Below, one piece after another: positions 37,301 to 51,000 of a DNA stretch of 64,000 nucleotides (positions are counted from its first letter, which is position 1; every line of letters starts with the position of its first letter). The stretch is from Melastoma dodecandrum (Eukaryota > Streptophyta > Magnoliopsida > Myrtales > Melastomataceae). The notes under the pieces are model-generated. The model was not told the DNA's origin and did not search any database. It was given only the letters and a program-made list of their open reading frames with translations. Made by a program: the position numbers and the translations under genes. The DNA lies in assembly GCA_029817715.1 (NCBI GenBank), contig JARUPY010000395.1:186001-250000 (forward strand), in the 5' to 3' direction.

Positions 37301-37706
37301 AGGTTTGGGGGTGTGATAACTCTATGAAAGTAGAGTTATCCATGTTAATTTCATATCTAAATTTAGTTAGATTTATGAAATATTGCATTTATTGCATAAT
37401 ATAACTTTGTATTTCATATTATTCTCGAGAAATTGGGATACTGCCGAATTTAAGGGTTATTTCAGGAGAAAAGCGGATACAAGAAGATTTAGCGTATCTA
37501 CGAAGATTTTGAGGGTTATAAAAAGACTATTCACCTTCTTGCTAAGGAGAGAACGATCGGGAGGAAAAGACAGGGAGTTAGACTATCGTTTTTAGGATGC
37601 ATTTCTTTTCTTTGATTTGTGTTCCGAGAACGATGCTCGGCTAAACGTTCTTTGCTAGGATTACATTGAACCGAATTGTGGTTGTTTCCCAATCTCGTTT
37701 TAGACA
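31305..37706 (+). mobile_element. 5'-truncated Athila-type Ty3 retrotransposon
   Basis: Domain order fits Ty3/gypsy Athila: gag (31305-31673, SLFPFSLRDKTRSWLYSL, YEAWERFKELLRLC), gag tail (31900-32215), aspartic protease (about 32760-33150; the active-site region reads CDLVVS where CDLGAS is usual), reverse transcriptase (33900-34600, FMDD at 34051), RNase H (34600-34850), integrase zinc finger (35120-35270) and core (35330-35470, then heavily frameshifted), and a C-terminal piece (36010-36200, FPGKLKSRWSG). A long non-coding tail leads to a polypurine tract (AGGTTTGGGGGTG, 37301-37313) and an LTR at about 37314-37706. There is no 5' LTR, and many stops are present. Bases 31059-31304, between the methyltransferase and gag, hold no gene. 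Confidence 0.85.
37314..37706 (+). mobile_element. 3' LTR of the Athila-type element
   Basis: Starts TGATAACTCTATGAAAGT after a polypurine tract and ends ...TTTTAGACA. Its last 123 bases recur at window positions 1-124. The 393-base length is short for Athila, so an internal deletion or a wrong start is possible. Confidence 0.55.
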
Positions 37707-37893
37707 AAAGTCTCCACCCATATACACGTGCGTGATTGTATTACATGAGGATTCGAGTCCGCTCGCCTAATGCCTACCTCTTGATACATCGACTCGAGTA
37801 TCGGAGTACTGCAATAATATTTATATGTATATATATATCTAAAAGTAATGCAATAATATATATACGTTATGAAACTTTTTTCCATTTGTGTAT

Positions 37894-38353
37894 GGAAGCG
37901 GCTAACGGTACGTGCACGTAACCGTTACATTGTTTACTAAAATCAATTTTTTTTAGTGAACTTTACAAAAAATCGACGTTTTTTAGTAAAATCGTTAGTA
38001 AATTACTAAAAAAAATTAGTAATCCGTTACTAATTTTTCACTATTTGACAATAGGAAAAGTTACTAAAGTACGTTTAGTAAATCGGCCGAAAAATTTACT
38101 AAACTTTTTAGTACTAAAAAGTTTAGTAAATGTACTAAAAAGTTTAGTAAATTTTTCGGCCGATTTACTAAACGTACTTTAGTAACTTTCCGAATGGTCA
38201 AACAGTGAAAAATTAGTAACCGATTACTAACTTTTTTTAGTAATTTACAAATCATTTTACTAAAAAAATCGATTTTTAGTAATAATTACTAAAATTTTGG
38301 TCGAATTTAGTAAAGCACGTAACGGTTACGTGCACGTACCGTTAGCCGCTTCC
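37894..38353. mobile_element. 460-bp Mutator-like foldback MITE with 10-bp target duplication
   Basis: Terminal inverted repeats GGAAGCGGCTAACGGTACGT and the mirror ..CCGTTAGCCGCTTCC. The 10-bp ATTTGTGTAT flanks both sides (37884-37893 and 38354-38363) and occurs once at the empty site in copy A (312-321). The interior is almost wholly an inverted repeat of TTTAGTAAATTTACTAA-like sequence centred near 38105. It has no coding capacity. Confidence 0.95.
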
Positions 38354-41300
38354 ATTTGTGTATATCCTATAATAATTACCGAGGTTGAATTTTAAACGTT
38401 TTTAAAAATTTTATTTTTTCTAATAAAATTCCAAATAGCTGATGAAAGAAAATGAATGCGGACGATAACTTTCGAACCCAAAAAACACCTTAAGCGAATA
38501 CATTTACCAACAATCATTCATCCGTTGATTCAATCAGTCATATTATTCACTAATGTCCACTCCCGACTGATATGCCAACTCTTGAAGACTGTGATCGGAC
38601 CCCATTACAGAGGATATGGGATCGCAATGCCCAACTCCCACGGCCAGGTCAGGGCGGCCGCTGGGGCGGTTCCCGTGAGGCATTTCACCATGTCGGAGAG
38701 CCACGGCCCTGCGATCATCCACAAGCAGAGCACTGACATTCTCCATGACCCCTGGGTTCAACAAGGGGAAGTTTGTGTCCGATCTGACGCCAGGCTAAGG
38801 GAGTGACCGGATTGTCTTTGTGGGTGTAGGGGACGGCGTTCTCCATGACGGAGAGGGATCTGCTGGACCTCCGTGGCCTCCTTTCTCCGAATGTCATGTC
38901 TCCCGTGCAGCAAATTGAGCGCGGTTTTCGCAGTCACTCAGATGATTCCTTAGCTTAGCTTAGTTTTTGCCCTGGATTGATTACTTGACCGATTATAGTA
39001 GAATCGGATGCCTTTTCGAATGGTCTCCTGAAATTTTTTTAGCCTCTTTTTGTCTTGGTATCCCGGGTCACAGCTTGAAAATTGCAACTTAGTATGAAAG
39101 AAAGCTTCACATAGCTGCCTATGAAATGTAAGCACGGTTTAATTATTAGACAGCGATTCCTTTACTCATAGTAGGCATTTCAGTGGATAATGCAATTGTT
39201 TGTGTAATCAGTTGGAAAGTGATTCGGTAAGTGTAGGTTGAGATCCATGAAAGAGTCTGAACATGTGAATTCCTTCAATGATGAATATACATTCTATTAG
39301 CCTTTAATATGCTACTGTGTGGATGGTCTTCCGATCCTTCACTTTGTCTTTAAAATGTGTTTAAAATGTAAACAAACCATAATCTTCTGAAATATCTGGG
39401 GTATATCACCAGCCATGTTTCCTTCTAAAGTTAGATAATTGAGGGGACTAAATCATGTTTGATAAACCTCCAAACAAAGATTGATGGTATTCTTCCTGAA
39501 ACCTCCAAACAAAGCAAAACTACGATGACTATGGCGTAGCATTTTTTATTATGTGTGTATGTGATTGGTTGCATTGTTTTGAGCCTTTTTAGGCTAGTTA
39601 TGACGTTGGTAGAGCAGATGGATCTACTGCTCGTAGGTCATTTGGAGTTTTTTTTTTCTGCTATATTGGAAAGAGAAATGTTTCATATTTTTGCTTTTGT
39701 GGTGTATTACCATGTGCCGACATTGGAACTAACAAAAACTGCATTGACAGTGGCTGATTTGAAGAGTATAGAAGAACAAGTTAAGATGGCCCATTTGATC
39801 CTACTGCTCCTGGCAATGTGGCGAATTCTAAACCGTCTCCATGATAGAAATGAAACAATGTATTATGAAGTGAGCCATCTGATCTCTCCATCTTAATCCT
39901 TTGGGAAGTTTCCTTGAATGCATGCGTATGTTATTTCCTTTGTTGCTTCTTTCTTTCTCATTTCTTATTTGTGCTACGAATAAAACTACATTTTGTGAAA
40001 TTCTGGAAATTTACAATATGTGTGGGTATAACCTGACTTGCATCATATGGGCTGCACCTTCCAAGAATGTAGTAATGGTTTCTGGAATTGCACCCTGATG
40101 CTAGTTTTGTGACACTACTTATGGTAAAACCTTGTTGGTAAAGTTTGAACTGAACAGCTATTGTTATGTACCTATCTGAATGCATTCGGTAGAGAAAAAT
40201 GCGGTTTGTTCCCTTCATTGTTCTTTGATAACTTAAAGTTTGTGTGATACCCATTGGCACAAAATAGATTATCCTTTTCAGTTCAAGCAATGCCCACTCT
40301 GTCGACGGACTGAACTGTCTTAAAACCAACCAACTCCATTTACACAATCTCTTGATTGTTGCGAGACTTGAGTTTTACTTATAACAATTGATTGAAAACA
40401 TAGTTGTGCATTTTCTGGCTTTGTGCAGGTGTTAATTTCAAAGTTGGCAGAATATGACCTGATTGTATATACCCCCACTGTGGTCTTGTTTGCCAAAGCT
40501 ATAGCGGCATAGACGTCCTAGAGGGATGTTTCTCAGCTCTGAAGATTGAGGAGAAATGATGTCTATGGTCTTTGTTTTTCTGATTTACCCGTGAATGCTA
40601 TTGCTTTTCATGTCTTTTGTTGTTGGGGTTTTCAATGCCTAATATTCCTGTGGACTGCAGTGTTTGCTTACTTCTATTAGAATCATAACCATATTTTAGA
40701 ATGAGGACTTTACCATTAGGGAAGGTGCTTTCCAAGTATCCATAAGTTTTTCTAGAGATATCCGGGTACCTTCTTCTGCATAGGGACAGGACAGTGCAAA
40801 CCTTGAGAAAGATCCACATAAATCTAGCAAATTAATAAACAAAAAAAATCTAGAAAGATCCATAGATATCTAATAAAAAAATTTAATAAACAAATTAAAC
40901 ATGCTCCATGAAAGACCCTCCCGTATCTCTCCAAGAAAGGGACTACAGATACAAAGAAAAGAGGTCAGGCTGCCAAACAGGATTTGTTGGCACCCTCTGC
41001 TTCAGTAAAATTCGAGCAAAAACAGCAGACGAAGAATTGTGTCACCCAAAATAGTGCCAAATATGTAAGTTAGATATTCTGCAATCACTCATTAAGCTCC
41101 GTTGTAAGTGTAATATCAACTACTCTCACGAAATCTAAAAACAAATATAATATTTGTGTTACTATTAAACTAATCTCTCTTTTACAACTATTCCTTACTG
41201 CACATATAAAACTTTTTCTAAGCTGCCATGTCATGCTGTGCTAAAGTGTTACTGTGTCAGAAGTTTGCTTGAGATGTCATGAAAACATGAATTCCTGGAC

Positions 41301-41433
41301 AGGTTGACATGATCGTTGTCACAAATGGAAGTAGAATATTAAGTCTTGGCGATCTGGGGATTCAAGGAATTGGAATTGATATTGGGTGCTACTGCTGGAA
41401 TAAACCCTCAAAGGGTGAGATCATGGCATTTTT

Positions 41434-44400
41434 TGTTAGAATTTTTATTTTCCTTTTTAATTATTTTATTTTGTTTTATAAAAATTCTGTTGGCTATAAT
41501 CAATTACTAATTTAAGTTTTCAAAAAATCGGGCTGTGTTACAATATACGAGACAATGCATGATAGCTCGTTCAGTTTGGGCGATCTTTTATTTGAGCTTT
41601 TGCGGCATCTCGGTTTGTTATTAATGTGGTTTGGACGGCTTATGGTGTAGGCCCGTGATGGAAGGGCCCGTCACCCCTTATATTAACACGTGCTAGGTCC
41701 CCTCTTCCACTTGCCCTAACCCTAATAGTGGTGCTCCATCGGCCGTCGGCAAGTCAGGGAGAGGAAGACCCAGATCATCGTCTTTTCTCGTTCGTTGTTT
41801 GCAGATCTCATCGGGTAACACTCCTGAATTAAGATAACAATGAAGACAGAGTTTAAAGACCTAATAATCTGATTTTATGAAGGTTCGTTAATCACAGGTA
41901 TGTTTCCACACTTTTTTCGTGTCCTAAATTCGATTGCGGTGATCCTGGATTGGATTGATTTTTCTTACATGTGGTATCGGAGCAACCGTACGTCGATTTA
42001 GGATCGATTTATTGAAATTAATTTATTGTTCTGATTTAGGGTTTTTAATTTTAGGGTTCGTCGAATCACTGCCTTCAATCTTATGGATTTATAGATCATG
42101 CCAACAATTTCAACTATTTATTAAAAAAAAAAGGAGATCGTAACCCCACGTCTTAGTAGATGTAATTTAATAAAATCTCGTTTTCAATAGTTGAAGAGAC
42201 GATTAGATCAAGATTTAGGATTGAAAAAAAAACTAATTTATTTTTAGTTACTTTTTATTGAATTTGTTATCTTTAATATATTTTATATTGTAAAGATAAC
42301 AAATTAAGATTCCTAAAAGTTCACTACCGTTAGTTGTGGAACTATAATTATTAAATAATAATAAAAAAAGGGAAGTTATGGAAATAGAAATTAAATATAT
42401 ATTGCATAATATGTTCACGTGGGTTTACAAATGTGATTAAAAAAAATATGGATTTTATAGTAAGATTGATATGTGAACTCTTATGTTTAATATTTGTGAA
42501 ATTTATCCCTATTTCACAACTATTGATACATCATATTTGTTTCTAATGAATTTGGAATATGATGCATATTGAGTGTAGGAATAGGTGGTGATTTTAACTG
42601 TTCCCCATTTGTGGATAAATTGTACTGATTTACTGAGTTTGTTTCGGAAATGTGAACCCACGACACTCACCCCCACACGCGTAAGCCGATGGGGAAATTG
42701 AAATGGTTGGAAAATGCAAGTGGTAATGGTAGTACTTAGGGGTTGAACCACCGAGGCTCGTAGATGTGAAAACTGGATTAAAGGAAATGCTATGCAATGG
42801 GTGTGACTGGTTGCCGTCCGTGTCTGTGAGTTTGCGCAGGGGTTGTATGGTCCTGTGGTGGGTCGATTTCGTGCGGAATGAAAAACTCTCGATTTCGCGG
42901 GCGCTCGATTTTATCTTTCCTGTGTGGGTGGTTCTGGTTGTGATGATGTGTGGAACCGTTCCTTGCCATGACTCTGTGGACAGCCGGATTTTTTTTTTTG
43001 GTTTGTGTTTGTCTCGCTATTGCTGGATTTCTCTATTGCTGTCGTTGGACTATTCACTTATCTGGTTTATTCTGTGTCGCTTTGCCCTTCGGGCCAGAGT
43101 AGTGCTCGAACCGTTCTGCTACCTCTGGTTTCCAAGTTTGTCTCTGGTTGTATAAAACAATCTGTAGCCACTTGCCTCCCCCATAGATGCAAGACGAACG
43201 TGTATGGCATTGGGCGGATTTTACACGATGGCTTGTTAAAATTTTGAATTTCTCAATACCTTGGATTGATGAGCGTTTCCTGAACACCCAGGATTGATGT
43301 TGTCTCCTCTGTCTAATGGCTTGTGATGGCGATGGTTCCACCGACTCGTTGGACTTCCGAAACCTACAGGGAATGAAAGTTAGCAATTTGGTACCGCTGT
43401 CTTGTTCGGAGATATAAACTAGGATTGATCGAGGCATGGTGGCTATGACCTTGGGTGGCTACCCCTCGACCGTCTGATTTCGGTAGTAATGACAACAGGG
43501 GCCAGTTGGGTCTTCGTGACCATTGGCAATGAAAATTTGATATGTGAAAATTACCTGTAGATGGTCGGCTGACATCCTTGCCTTCTCCGCTTATGAATTA
43601 TAATGTGATGACCTCATGATTGATTTGGGTCTTCAAGGTTAACTGAACTGGGAGTTAGTAACGAGAACTGTCGGTAATTGGTCTGTGAGGAATTTCAAGT
43701 GGAAATTCCAATTGAGAACTGCCTGCGGGTATTGACTTTGCGATTTGCTTTTCGTCCCGTGGATATCTGGTTATTTTGTTACCGTATTTGGGCTTGTTAA
43801 ATTCTTGGGATTCCTTCTGTGATTATGTATCAGTACTGCTGCTGTAGAGTGAAAAGCTTGTAACCTATGATCTTTAAATTCCTCTAAAATATTAATGTCG
43901 CCGTAAAGGAGGTATTGTAGTATTATTTCGTGGAGATGTCCCGTTGATTTCGAAAAAAAAAAGTTGGAGGTCGAACCCACTGGCACTGTTGTTCGTACCT
44001 GGTTGAAATGTCGGAGGACTACGGGAAGGTAACGTCATCCACGATTGTTATCTGCTTCGGTTTTTCTGGGACCCGTATTCTTACATCACCACTAGTTTTT
44101 CTGCATTAGTGGTTACTTACTATACCGGATTTTGATTTTGAAATTATTTGATATGAAATGAAATATTGATTTCCATTTCTAAGTTTAGGATAATTATGAA
44201 ATTTTAATTACTGAAGATAACATAGACCGAGACATTCATTGAGATTGACTTAGTTAATATAATGTGAAATCTACTATGTCGGTTGTGAAATGATAGGTTA
44301 AACGAGATAATTTTGTCCATATAATTATATTTTATCCTTATAATTGCCTTAAGCTAAAACCTATTTAATAGAGTCAAGACGTGCTTATTCTTTCCATGTA

Positions 44401-47400
44401 TTTTAAAACATTACTCTCTTAGAAGGTGTGTGGTTACAACAAAAGTATTTAAAAGATATATAATACTTAGAGAGTAAATAAATTTATCAACCATGTAACC
44501 ATGGTTGGTCTAAGTTGACATACATAAGATAGTTGTATGCATAATTATGTGAGCAAGTGGAGTTACTGCATATTTGTGTTGTAAGCGTTTGGCTGCCAAA
44601 GTGGCTCGTTTGCAGTGACAGGCGAGGTGCTTCATTGGCACGTGCATCTTGGTAAGTTACTTTAGATTTGTGCTCTGGTTGTTTGGCTGCTAAAGTGGCT
44701 CAGTCAGAGTGACAGCTGAAGTTTTCTTGCAATCGCACGTGTTCTCAACAAGTGAGAAGTCTCATATTTGTGCTTTGAGTGTTTGGCTGCCAAAGTGGCT
44801 CGCTTAGAGTGACATGTGAGATTTTCTAAATCTTGTTGAGGGTATGTTTAAAGATTTTGGTGTACTGGTGTGGGGACCTTTCTGCCCAAAGGTGTCTGGT
44901 TCTTACATTTGGTGCATTTCGAGTATTTCTATGGAGATCATCGGGTTGGTCTCTATTTGATAGTCCTTATACTATCGGTTGCTCACTGGTTCATGTATAA
45001 AGTCTTTTTTGATTTGCTTAAGCTGATAAATATTTAGAGGTCTTAAATTGACTTATATAAGAGGGTAAATCTTAATGAGCACTTACGTATCAACGTGAAC
45101 TTCTTGAGAATGTCACTTTGTTTGCTTGTGGGCTAAACAAGGTTTTACGAGCATCCTGGAATTGGAAGATTTCACATGATGATACGGGCGCTTGGTTGCC
45201 AAAGCGACTTGCTCGTTGAGATCCGTGAAATCTGCTTGTGTGATGATATATTAAATTAATTATGGGTTTACATCATTTATTTTTCTAGTATTCAACTAGA
45301 TTGTCGAGTTGGGAGGAAAAGGTTTGATAAGTATCCCGGTATAGGAGATTTCACATGATGATACAGGTGTTTAGTCGCCAAAGCGACTCCCTTGTTGAGA
45401 TCCATTGAGTCGCTTATCTGATATATATTGTAATAGTTGTTATAGTTGTGAATACATATGATTTGTGATTATAGCCAGATGACTTTGGCTGCTTAGTTAT
45501 AAATAATGAAGTATTGCTTAATAATAACTTAGCCAAAGATTTGGAGATTTAAGTATGTGTCACAATAAACTTGTGGGAGTCCTTGATTTAATTGCACATG
45601 TGAGATCATTTATGAAAGTTTGTTTCTAAAGTTGATTAGATTTGTGGGAGCTTATTTGAAAATATGCAAGAAACAAGTTTAAGGGTTTTCGGTGAAAGTT
45701 TTATAAATCCTTGATACTGTAATTAGAAAATAATGGCATATAAAGATTTTCTGTGAGTATTGTTCCATTTCTATCCAAGAGGAATACCACGTGGGGCCTA
45801 GCGAGCCCTTATTGTTATTATACGTGGAATGTATTTTGATTTGCTTGGTTAGTGGGAGCCTTATATCCATGTCTTGTTTGATAGACATGATTATTTAACT
45901 ATCGTATTTCGAACATGCTTTGTACATGTGAAATATCAGATTTGATGATCGTTGATTATCTGATTTATTATGTGCACATTGTTAAAAGTCTATCTTGATC
46001 ATGACGGTTATGTCAAGTTTATACGTCTTGTATGACACTATAAATGTTTTCTCGAGATACTTATGTTGAGACATATAGAGCAATAATGCTCAGTTTATTT
46101 CATCCGGCTTCTTTGAGGCGTAAAGTTTACGGATGATTACCCTAGTTTCACCGAGGTATATAGGTTACAGAGGGTATTCTCTAACCTTGGTTTAATATAA
46201 AGATGACGGATATATTTGGTTGCATCCGGGTTACGGATGATTACTCCGGTTTCACTAAGTATTTAGGTTACAGAGATGGTTTTCTCTGACTTTGTGAAAT
46301 ATTAAGGTTACGGAGGTAGATGATTTCATCTGGCTTTTCTGAAGCATTAAGGTTATAGATGTGTACTTTGATTTCTCTGAAGTATAAAGGTTACGAATTG
46401 TGCACTCCGACTTCAGAGAAATGTAAAGGTTACAGAGTTATTTAATTTTTTAAAGAAAATATTAAGACTTTGTGCTTGGTCTTGAGTATGACGGTTTTGT
46501 CAATATAGTTTGTCTCTTATAAAGCACAATGTAGTATGCGCGCATTAAGGTTTATGAGACATTCTACAGAGCGGTTATGCTCTATTGTCTTTCTGGCCTA
46601 TTATGGGCATAAGGTTACAGAAAGATGAGGACCGACCGAAAATAACATCATTTCAGATCACATTCAGGGATGTTATATATGGCTACACCACCACATTGAC
46701 CTATTGACGTTAGTATTGCTGGCGCTTGTGATCGTGGTTGTTCAACACCGTTAAACGGTGTTACAACGACTATGGTTCAGAGTCAGCAGTATTGATGGTT
46801 GGGGTTGTTTTTTATATGTTATCTCGTATATTGTGTTTTTGTTATGGCCATTGTTGTATACAGCCTTAGAGTCATTTTTAAAAGTAAAATATTTATTTTC
46901 AAGCTTTATAATTGATCATAGCCCAAGTGGGAGAATGTTAGAATTTTATTTTACTTTTTATTATTTTATTTTGTTTTATAAAAAATTTCATTGAGCTATA
47001 ATCTATTACCGATTTAAGTTTTCAAAAACGAGGCTGTGTTATTATATATGAGATAATGCATGATAGCTCGTACAATTTTGGGTGATATTTTATTTGAGCT
47101 TTTGCGGCATCTCGATTTGTTATTTATGTGGTTTGGACGGCTTATGGTGTAGGCCCGTGTTGACTAAGCCCGTGATGGAAGGGCTCGTCACCCCTTATAT
47201 TAACAGGTGCTAGGTTCCTTCTTCCACTGGCCCTAACCCTAATAGTGGTGCTCCATCGGCCGTCGGCAAGTCAGGGAGAGGAAGACCCAAATCATCGTCT
47301 TTTTCCTTTCGTTGTTTGCAGATCTCATCGGGTAACACTCCTGAATTAAGATAACGATGAAGACGGAGTTTAAAGACCTAATAATCTGATTTTATGAAGA

Positions 47401-47485
47401 TTCGTTAATCACATGTATGTTTCCACACTTTTTCGTGTCCTAAATTCGATTGCAGTGATCCTGGATTGGATTGATTTTTCTTACA
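41434..47485 (+). mobile_element. Non-autonomous Copia-type LTR element, no coding capacity
   Basis: 5' LTR 41434-41969 and 3' LTR 46936-47485, both beginning TGTTAGAATTTT and ending TTTTTCTTACA. A TTTTT 5-bp target duplication flanks it (41429-41433 and 47486-47490). The primer binding site TGGTATCGGAGC (41972-41983) is one base from the initiator-Met type typical of Copia, and a purine tract CAAGTGGGAGA precedes the 3' LTR. The 4.97-kb interior shows no gag or pol domain in any frame, so it must move with enzymes from another element (LARD-like). The two LTRs differ by a 14-base block (TGTTGACTAAGCCC, near 47159) and scattered substitutions, so the insertion is not very recent. Confidence 0.92.
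44588..46440. repeat. Degenerate tandem arrays inside the LTR element
   Basis: Three families follow one another. About 105-bp units at 44588-44830 carry GTTTGGCTGCCAAAGTGGCT and end in AGTGACA. Two units of about 180-bp period at 45168-45420 carry GATTTCACATGATGATAC plus GCCAAAGCGACT. About seven 50-60 bp units at 46107-46440 each contain AGGTTACAGAG or GGTTACGGATG. All are diverged and none is coding. Confidence 0.8.
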
Positions 47486-48023
47486 TTTTTTTACTCATCT
47501 TATCCAATTTTTGGGTTGCTGGGACTAGTTAATACTTGTTTTATTCCTCATAATTTGGCTCCAAATTTGGGTGGACTTTGTGAAATGTGTGGACCGAATA
47601 TTTACCATTTCTTATCCATTTTTCTTGAGTAAAATCTTATGAGTTTGCCTGCACCCAATATCTTATGGAAAAAGGCTTTTCAAAGCAATATTGAGTTCAG
47701 CTTCTTGACAATTATTTTTCATTTGCAACTTTTCTTTTTCATGCCATTTTAAGTATAATGTTGCTCGTCTTAAATATCTCGACATTGTTTCACAAATGTT
47801 TTTCATTTGTAATCTTCAATTCCAGGCACTTCCAGTGATGATTGATGTTGGTACTAACAATGAGAAACTTCTGAAAGACCCATTATGTGAGTTACAATTG
47901 GTGGGTAATGCTTGTTGATTGTAGTGGTGAAGATCGCGTCTTATCTTTATATATCTTCTATATGCAAATTTCTTTCGAGTATGCTCTCGGCTAGCGAGAT
48001 GTATGAGACCAAATGTTCGTATA

Positions 48024-51000
48024 CATGTAAAACAACCTTACAAATATTTGCAGAGAAGATATTTCCTATTCTTGAAGCCGTACCCTGGCTTTTACTTATC
48101 AACTCATATGCAAACTTGCAATCAACTACTTGAAGGGAATATATTTTTATTCAAAGTTAAACGTAATGAGAAGATTTTTCAGCTATATCAAAAGACACAA
48201 TAATGGAAGATCATAAGATAATGGACAATCATAAAAATAATGTATTTTCATTTTAAAAAATTTGCTATACACTTGCTGATAAATTAGAGTGACAATTCTT
48301 CTCATTTGTTTCGTATGACTACAGTTAGAGTGAAGTCGTGTGTCTTTGATGGATAATTATCTCATTCAAAAGGCAATGATAAAAAAAACACCTACAGAAT
48401 GCTTAATGATGATGTCAAGGTCAGACATTTCTTTGATCCTTAGTTGTTAGGAAGAGATAATATCTTCGTTGATTCTTCCGTTAGTGCATCATTTGTTGCC
48501 CTGCAACGATGAAATTCGAACATAAATTGACACTTGTATTTTAAGTGTGCTCGTGATCACAATAAAAACGAAAAGAAAGGCAAAGGCATATTTGAAAGAT
48601 CCTAAGGTTTTCCTAATTAGCGAGACTATATTCATGTTTTCGTCATGCCGATAAAAGTTACATTATTCGTACAAAACGAGTGCCAATTACAGTGTTTGGT
48701 CTAAGTAAATGAAATGACGCGTAGAAGCTCCTTCATGACCTGGAAAACATGCGCATAAGTTAGTCAAAAAGAGACAAAATACAACTCATATTCCTGTAAC
48801 GAGCACACATTTGACTTCCTTTGTATAGCTCTCAAACCGAGCTTTATTTTCCAATTCCGACACACCGTCATAATTAAATTAACTGGGAACTCTACATCAC
48901 ATATTCAATCCGACATTTGGGAATGCTCCAGTTCAGCCCTCTTTCACACGCCCTGTGAAGTTCATACCATTCCTTTTTATTTCATCATCTTTCCTCGATC
49001 ACAGACCCTTTCGGTCCAATCACATTATCCTGATTCGCGTTCCTTTCAAGGCAAATTCCCAGCCTCATTTTTTTTTCGCCCATAGGGCAGTCCCCGAAAT
49101 CATCCGGATTCAGAATCTCTTCTCCAAACATCCGTTTATACTACCCATTATCTGGTTCCGAAAGGAGCCCACAAGCTGTCCATTTAATCCAGTTTCCTAG
49201 CCAAGTATACACCCCAATCATTCTCATGTTACCCGCACATTTCCTCACTCCTCTTCTTTTAGGAGTGATCCTTCCTTTCTCCATACGTCAAGTGTGTCCT
49301 CATTCGGTCACAATTCTTTTTCATTTTAGCATGTGCACACCCACACACGTTCACTAGCATTCTCGCTTAGTGCAAATACCACCATCATGGTGCATTTCCC
49401 TTTCCAATCACTTTACCAAGGGGACCAACCAATTCCGGCTGCCCCTTGTTCATATTCTTTTCAGCCCACTCACACATGGTTAACACATACATTCTCACTC
49501 GCCACGCATCACGTAACAACACCATGAAAACACAACCAATTCATCCGAGTTTCTAAGGAAAGCAAGGCTTAATTCGGCTGTTCCCTATCCAATAACGTTC
49601 AGCCCCGTTATCCATCCGTGAAGGAGCACCCGAAACAACCGGGGATTCGAGGGGCCATTGCCTCACGTTCTAAGGAACCAACCACTCTTTCTTCCCCAAG
49701 GCTTGGACGCCCTTCCGTGTCCCTACACTCCAACAACATGCAATACAGAAAATTACAGCAACCACCACAACCATCACGAGCATTCGTCTACATTCGAACT
49801 TCCCAAGAACATGGCCTAATTCATCAGCCCTTTCTCCGTTCTGTTTCAGCCTCGTTCCTCAAGCAAGAATGTGCATACCGTACCCAAAAAGCACAATATA
49901 TACACGTAATAACGCAGCAACGTTCGCTCTAAATCTGTCCGAGGATCAGAAACGCGATTACCTCAAACTCCGAGGAATCCGATCACTTCTCCACCTCAAG
50001 GGGGTGGGACGGACGCCCATCCTATCATCCCGAGGACTCTGGACGTCCTCCTCTCCTTCACCACACACACATCAAGACACCAAGACAAATCGCAGCCACA
50101 ACGATACAACAAAACTACCGAGGTAGCAAGAAATACATCCATTTAAGGTAAGAAGAAGCAAAGAGGATGAGGGAGAGGTGTACATTTCTTGTTGTCTACC
50201 ACTGTCTTCTTCATCTTCCCCTTCAAGCTCTTTGGACAGCCTTACCAAGGAGGAATCCTTCGCTATCTTGCTGTCTAGCTCCTAGTCTCCTCATTTCTCT
50301 CCCTTCTTCCTCCTCCGTTTCGTTTTCTTCCTCCAAGCAACAGGGATATTAATTTCCTTCATCCGACCTCATCCTCGGGAAGTGGAGTCATCCTCTTTAT
50401 GTCTAATCAATTTAAACGCCATCGCTTCCTTTGCAAAATATAAATAGTAGAGGGCCTCACTATTCAACTGCTCTTGGGCTTCAACCATAGATTTAGGTTC
50501 TCTCCCCTTCATGATCTTCTCTTCATCTTGGGCTTGGGATCATAGGCCACACCTCCTCCTCTTCTTTAGCTCGGTGCATACCTCCTTCACGTTTCCATCT
50601 CTCTACGTTTTGGAGGCAGGTCCGGCCACAACATCCTGGAAGCATGAAACTACCATGGGTATTCTCATTCGTGATTCCTCATCGGCATTGTACTGCTAAT
50701 GAGATTCACAAATCGTATTTATACATTTCGAAACTACAAATTCACGGATCATTACAATATTTCTTGTTACCACATGCTGAAAACCCTATAGGGAATGCCT
50801 CCTTTTTTCATCTAAATTTAGTTTAACTTGGATTAAAAGTAAAGAATACCAATATTTTAGATGACTATTGTTCCATGTCACCACACATTAGTCTTCAGAA
50901 TTTTTAACTGATTTTGGTTTAACCATGAAGAATCTATATCTTTGTTGCAACAATGATTATGAGATCATACTACTGACAGCTCCATACTCAAAAAACATTT

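Larger units (their letters stand above)
37584..48023. repeat. Segmental duplication, copy B
   Basis: Counterpart of 1-4089. After subtracting the MITE (460 bp plus a 10-bp target duplication) and the LTR element (6052 bp plus 5 bp), about 3.9 kb remains, close to the 4.09 kb of copy A; a few small deletions account for the rest (for example around 41160-41210). NAD-ME exon 1 and its flanks are virtually identical to copy A. Confidence 0.92.

Noticed and set aside
42766..43437. Overlapping frames of 80-129 codons inside the LTR element
   Set aside because: No gag, protease, integrase or reverse transcriptase motif, opposite-strand overlap, and no codon pattern distinguishing one frame.
49618..50126. 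Basic 85-104 codon frames in the pyrimidine-rich block
   Set aside because: They are open because of base composition. No domain, and no conservation can be seen.
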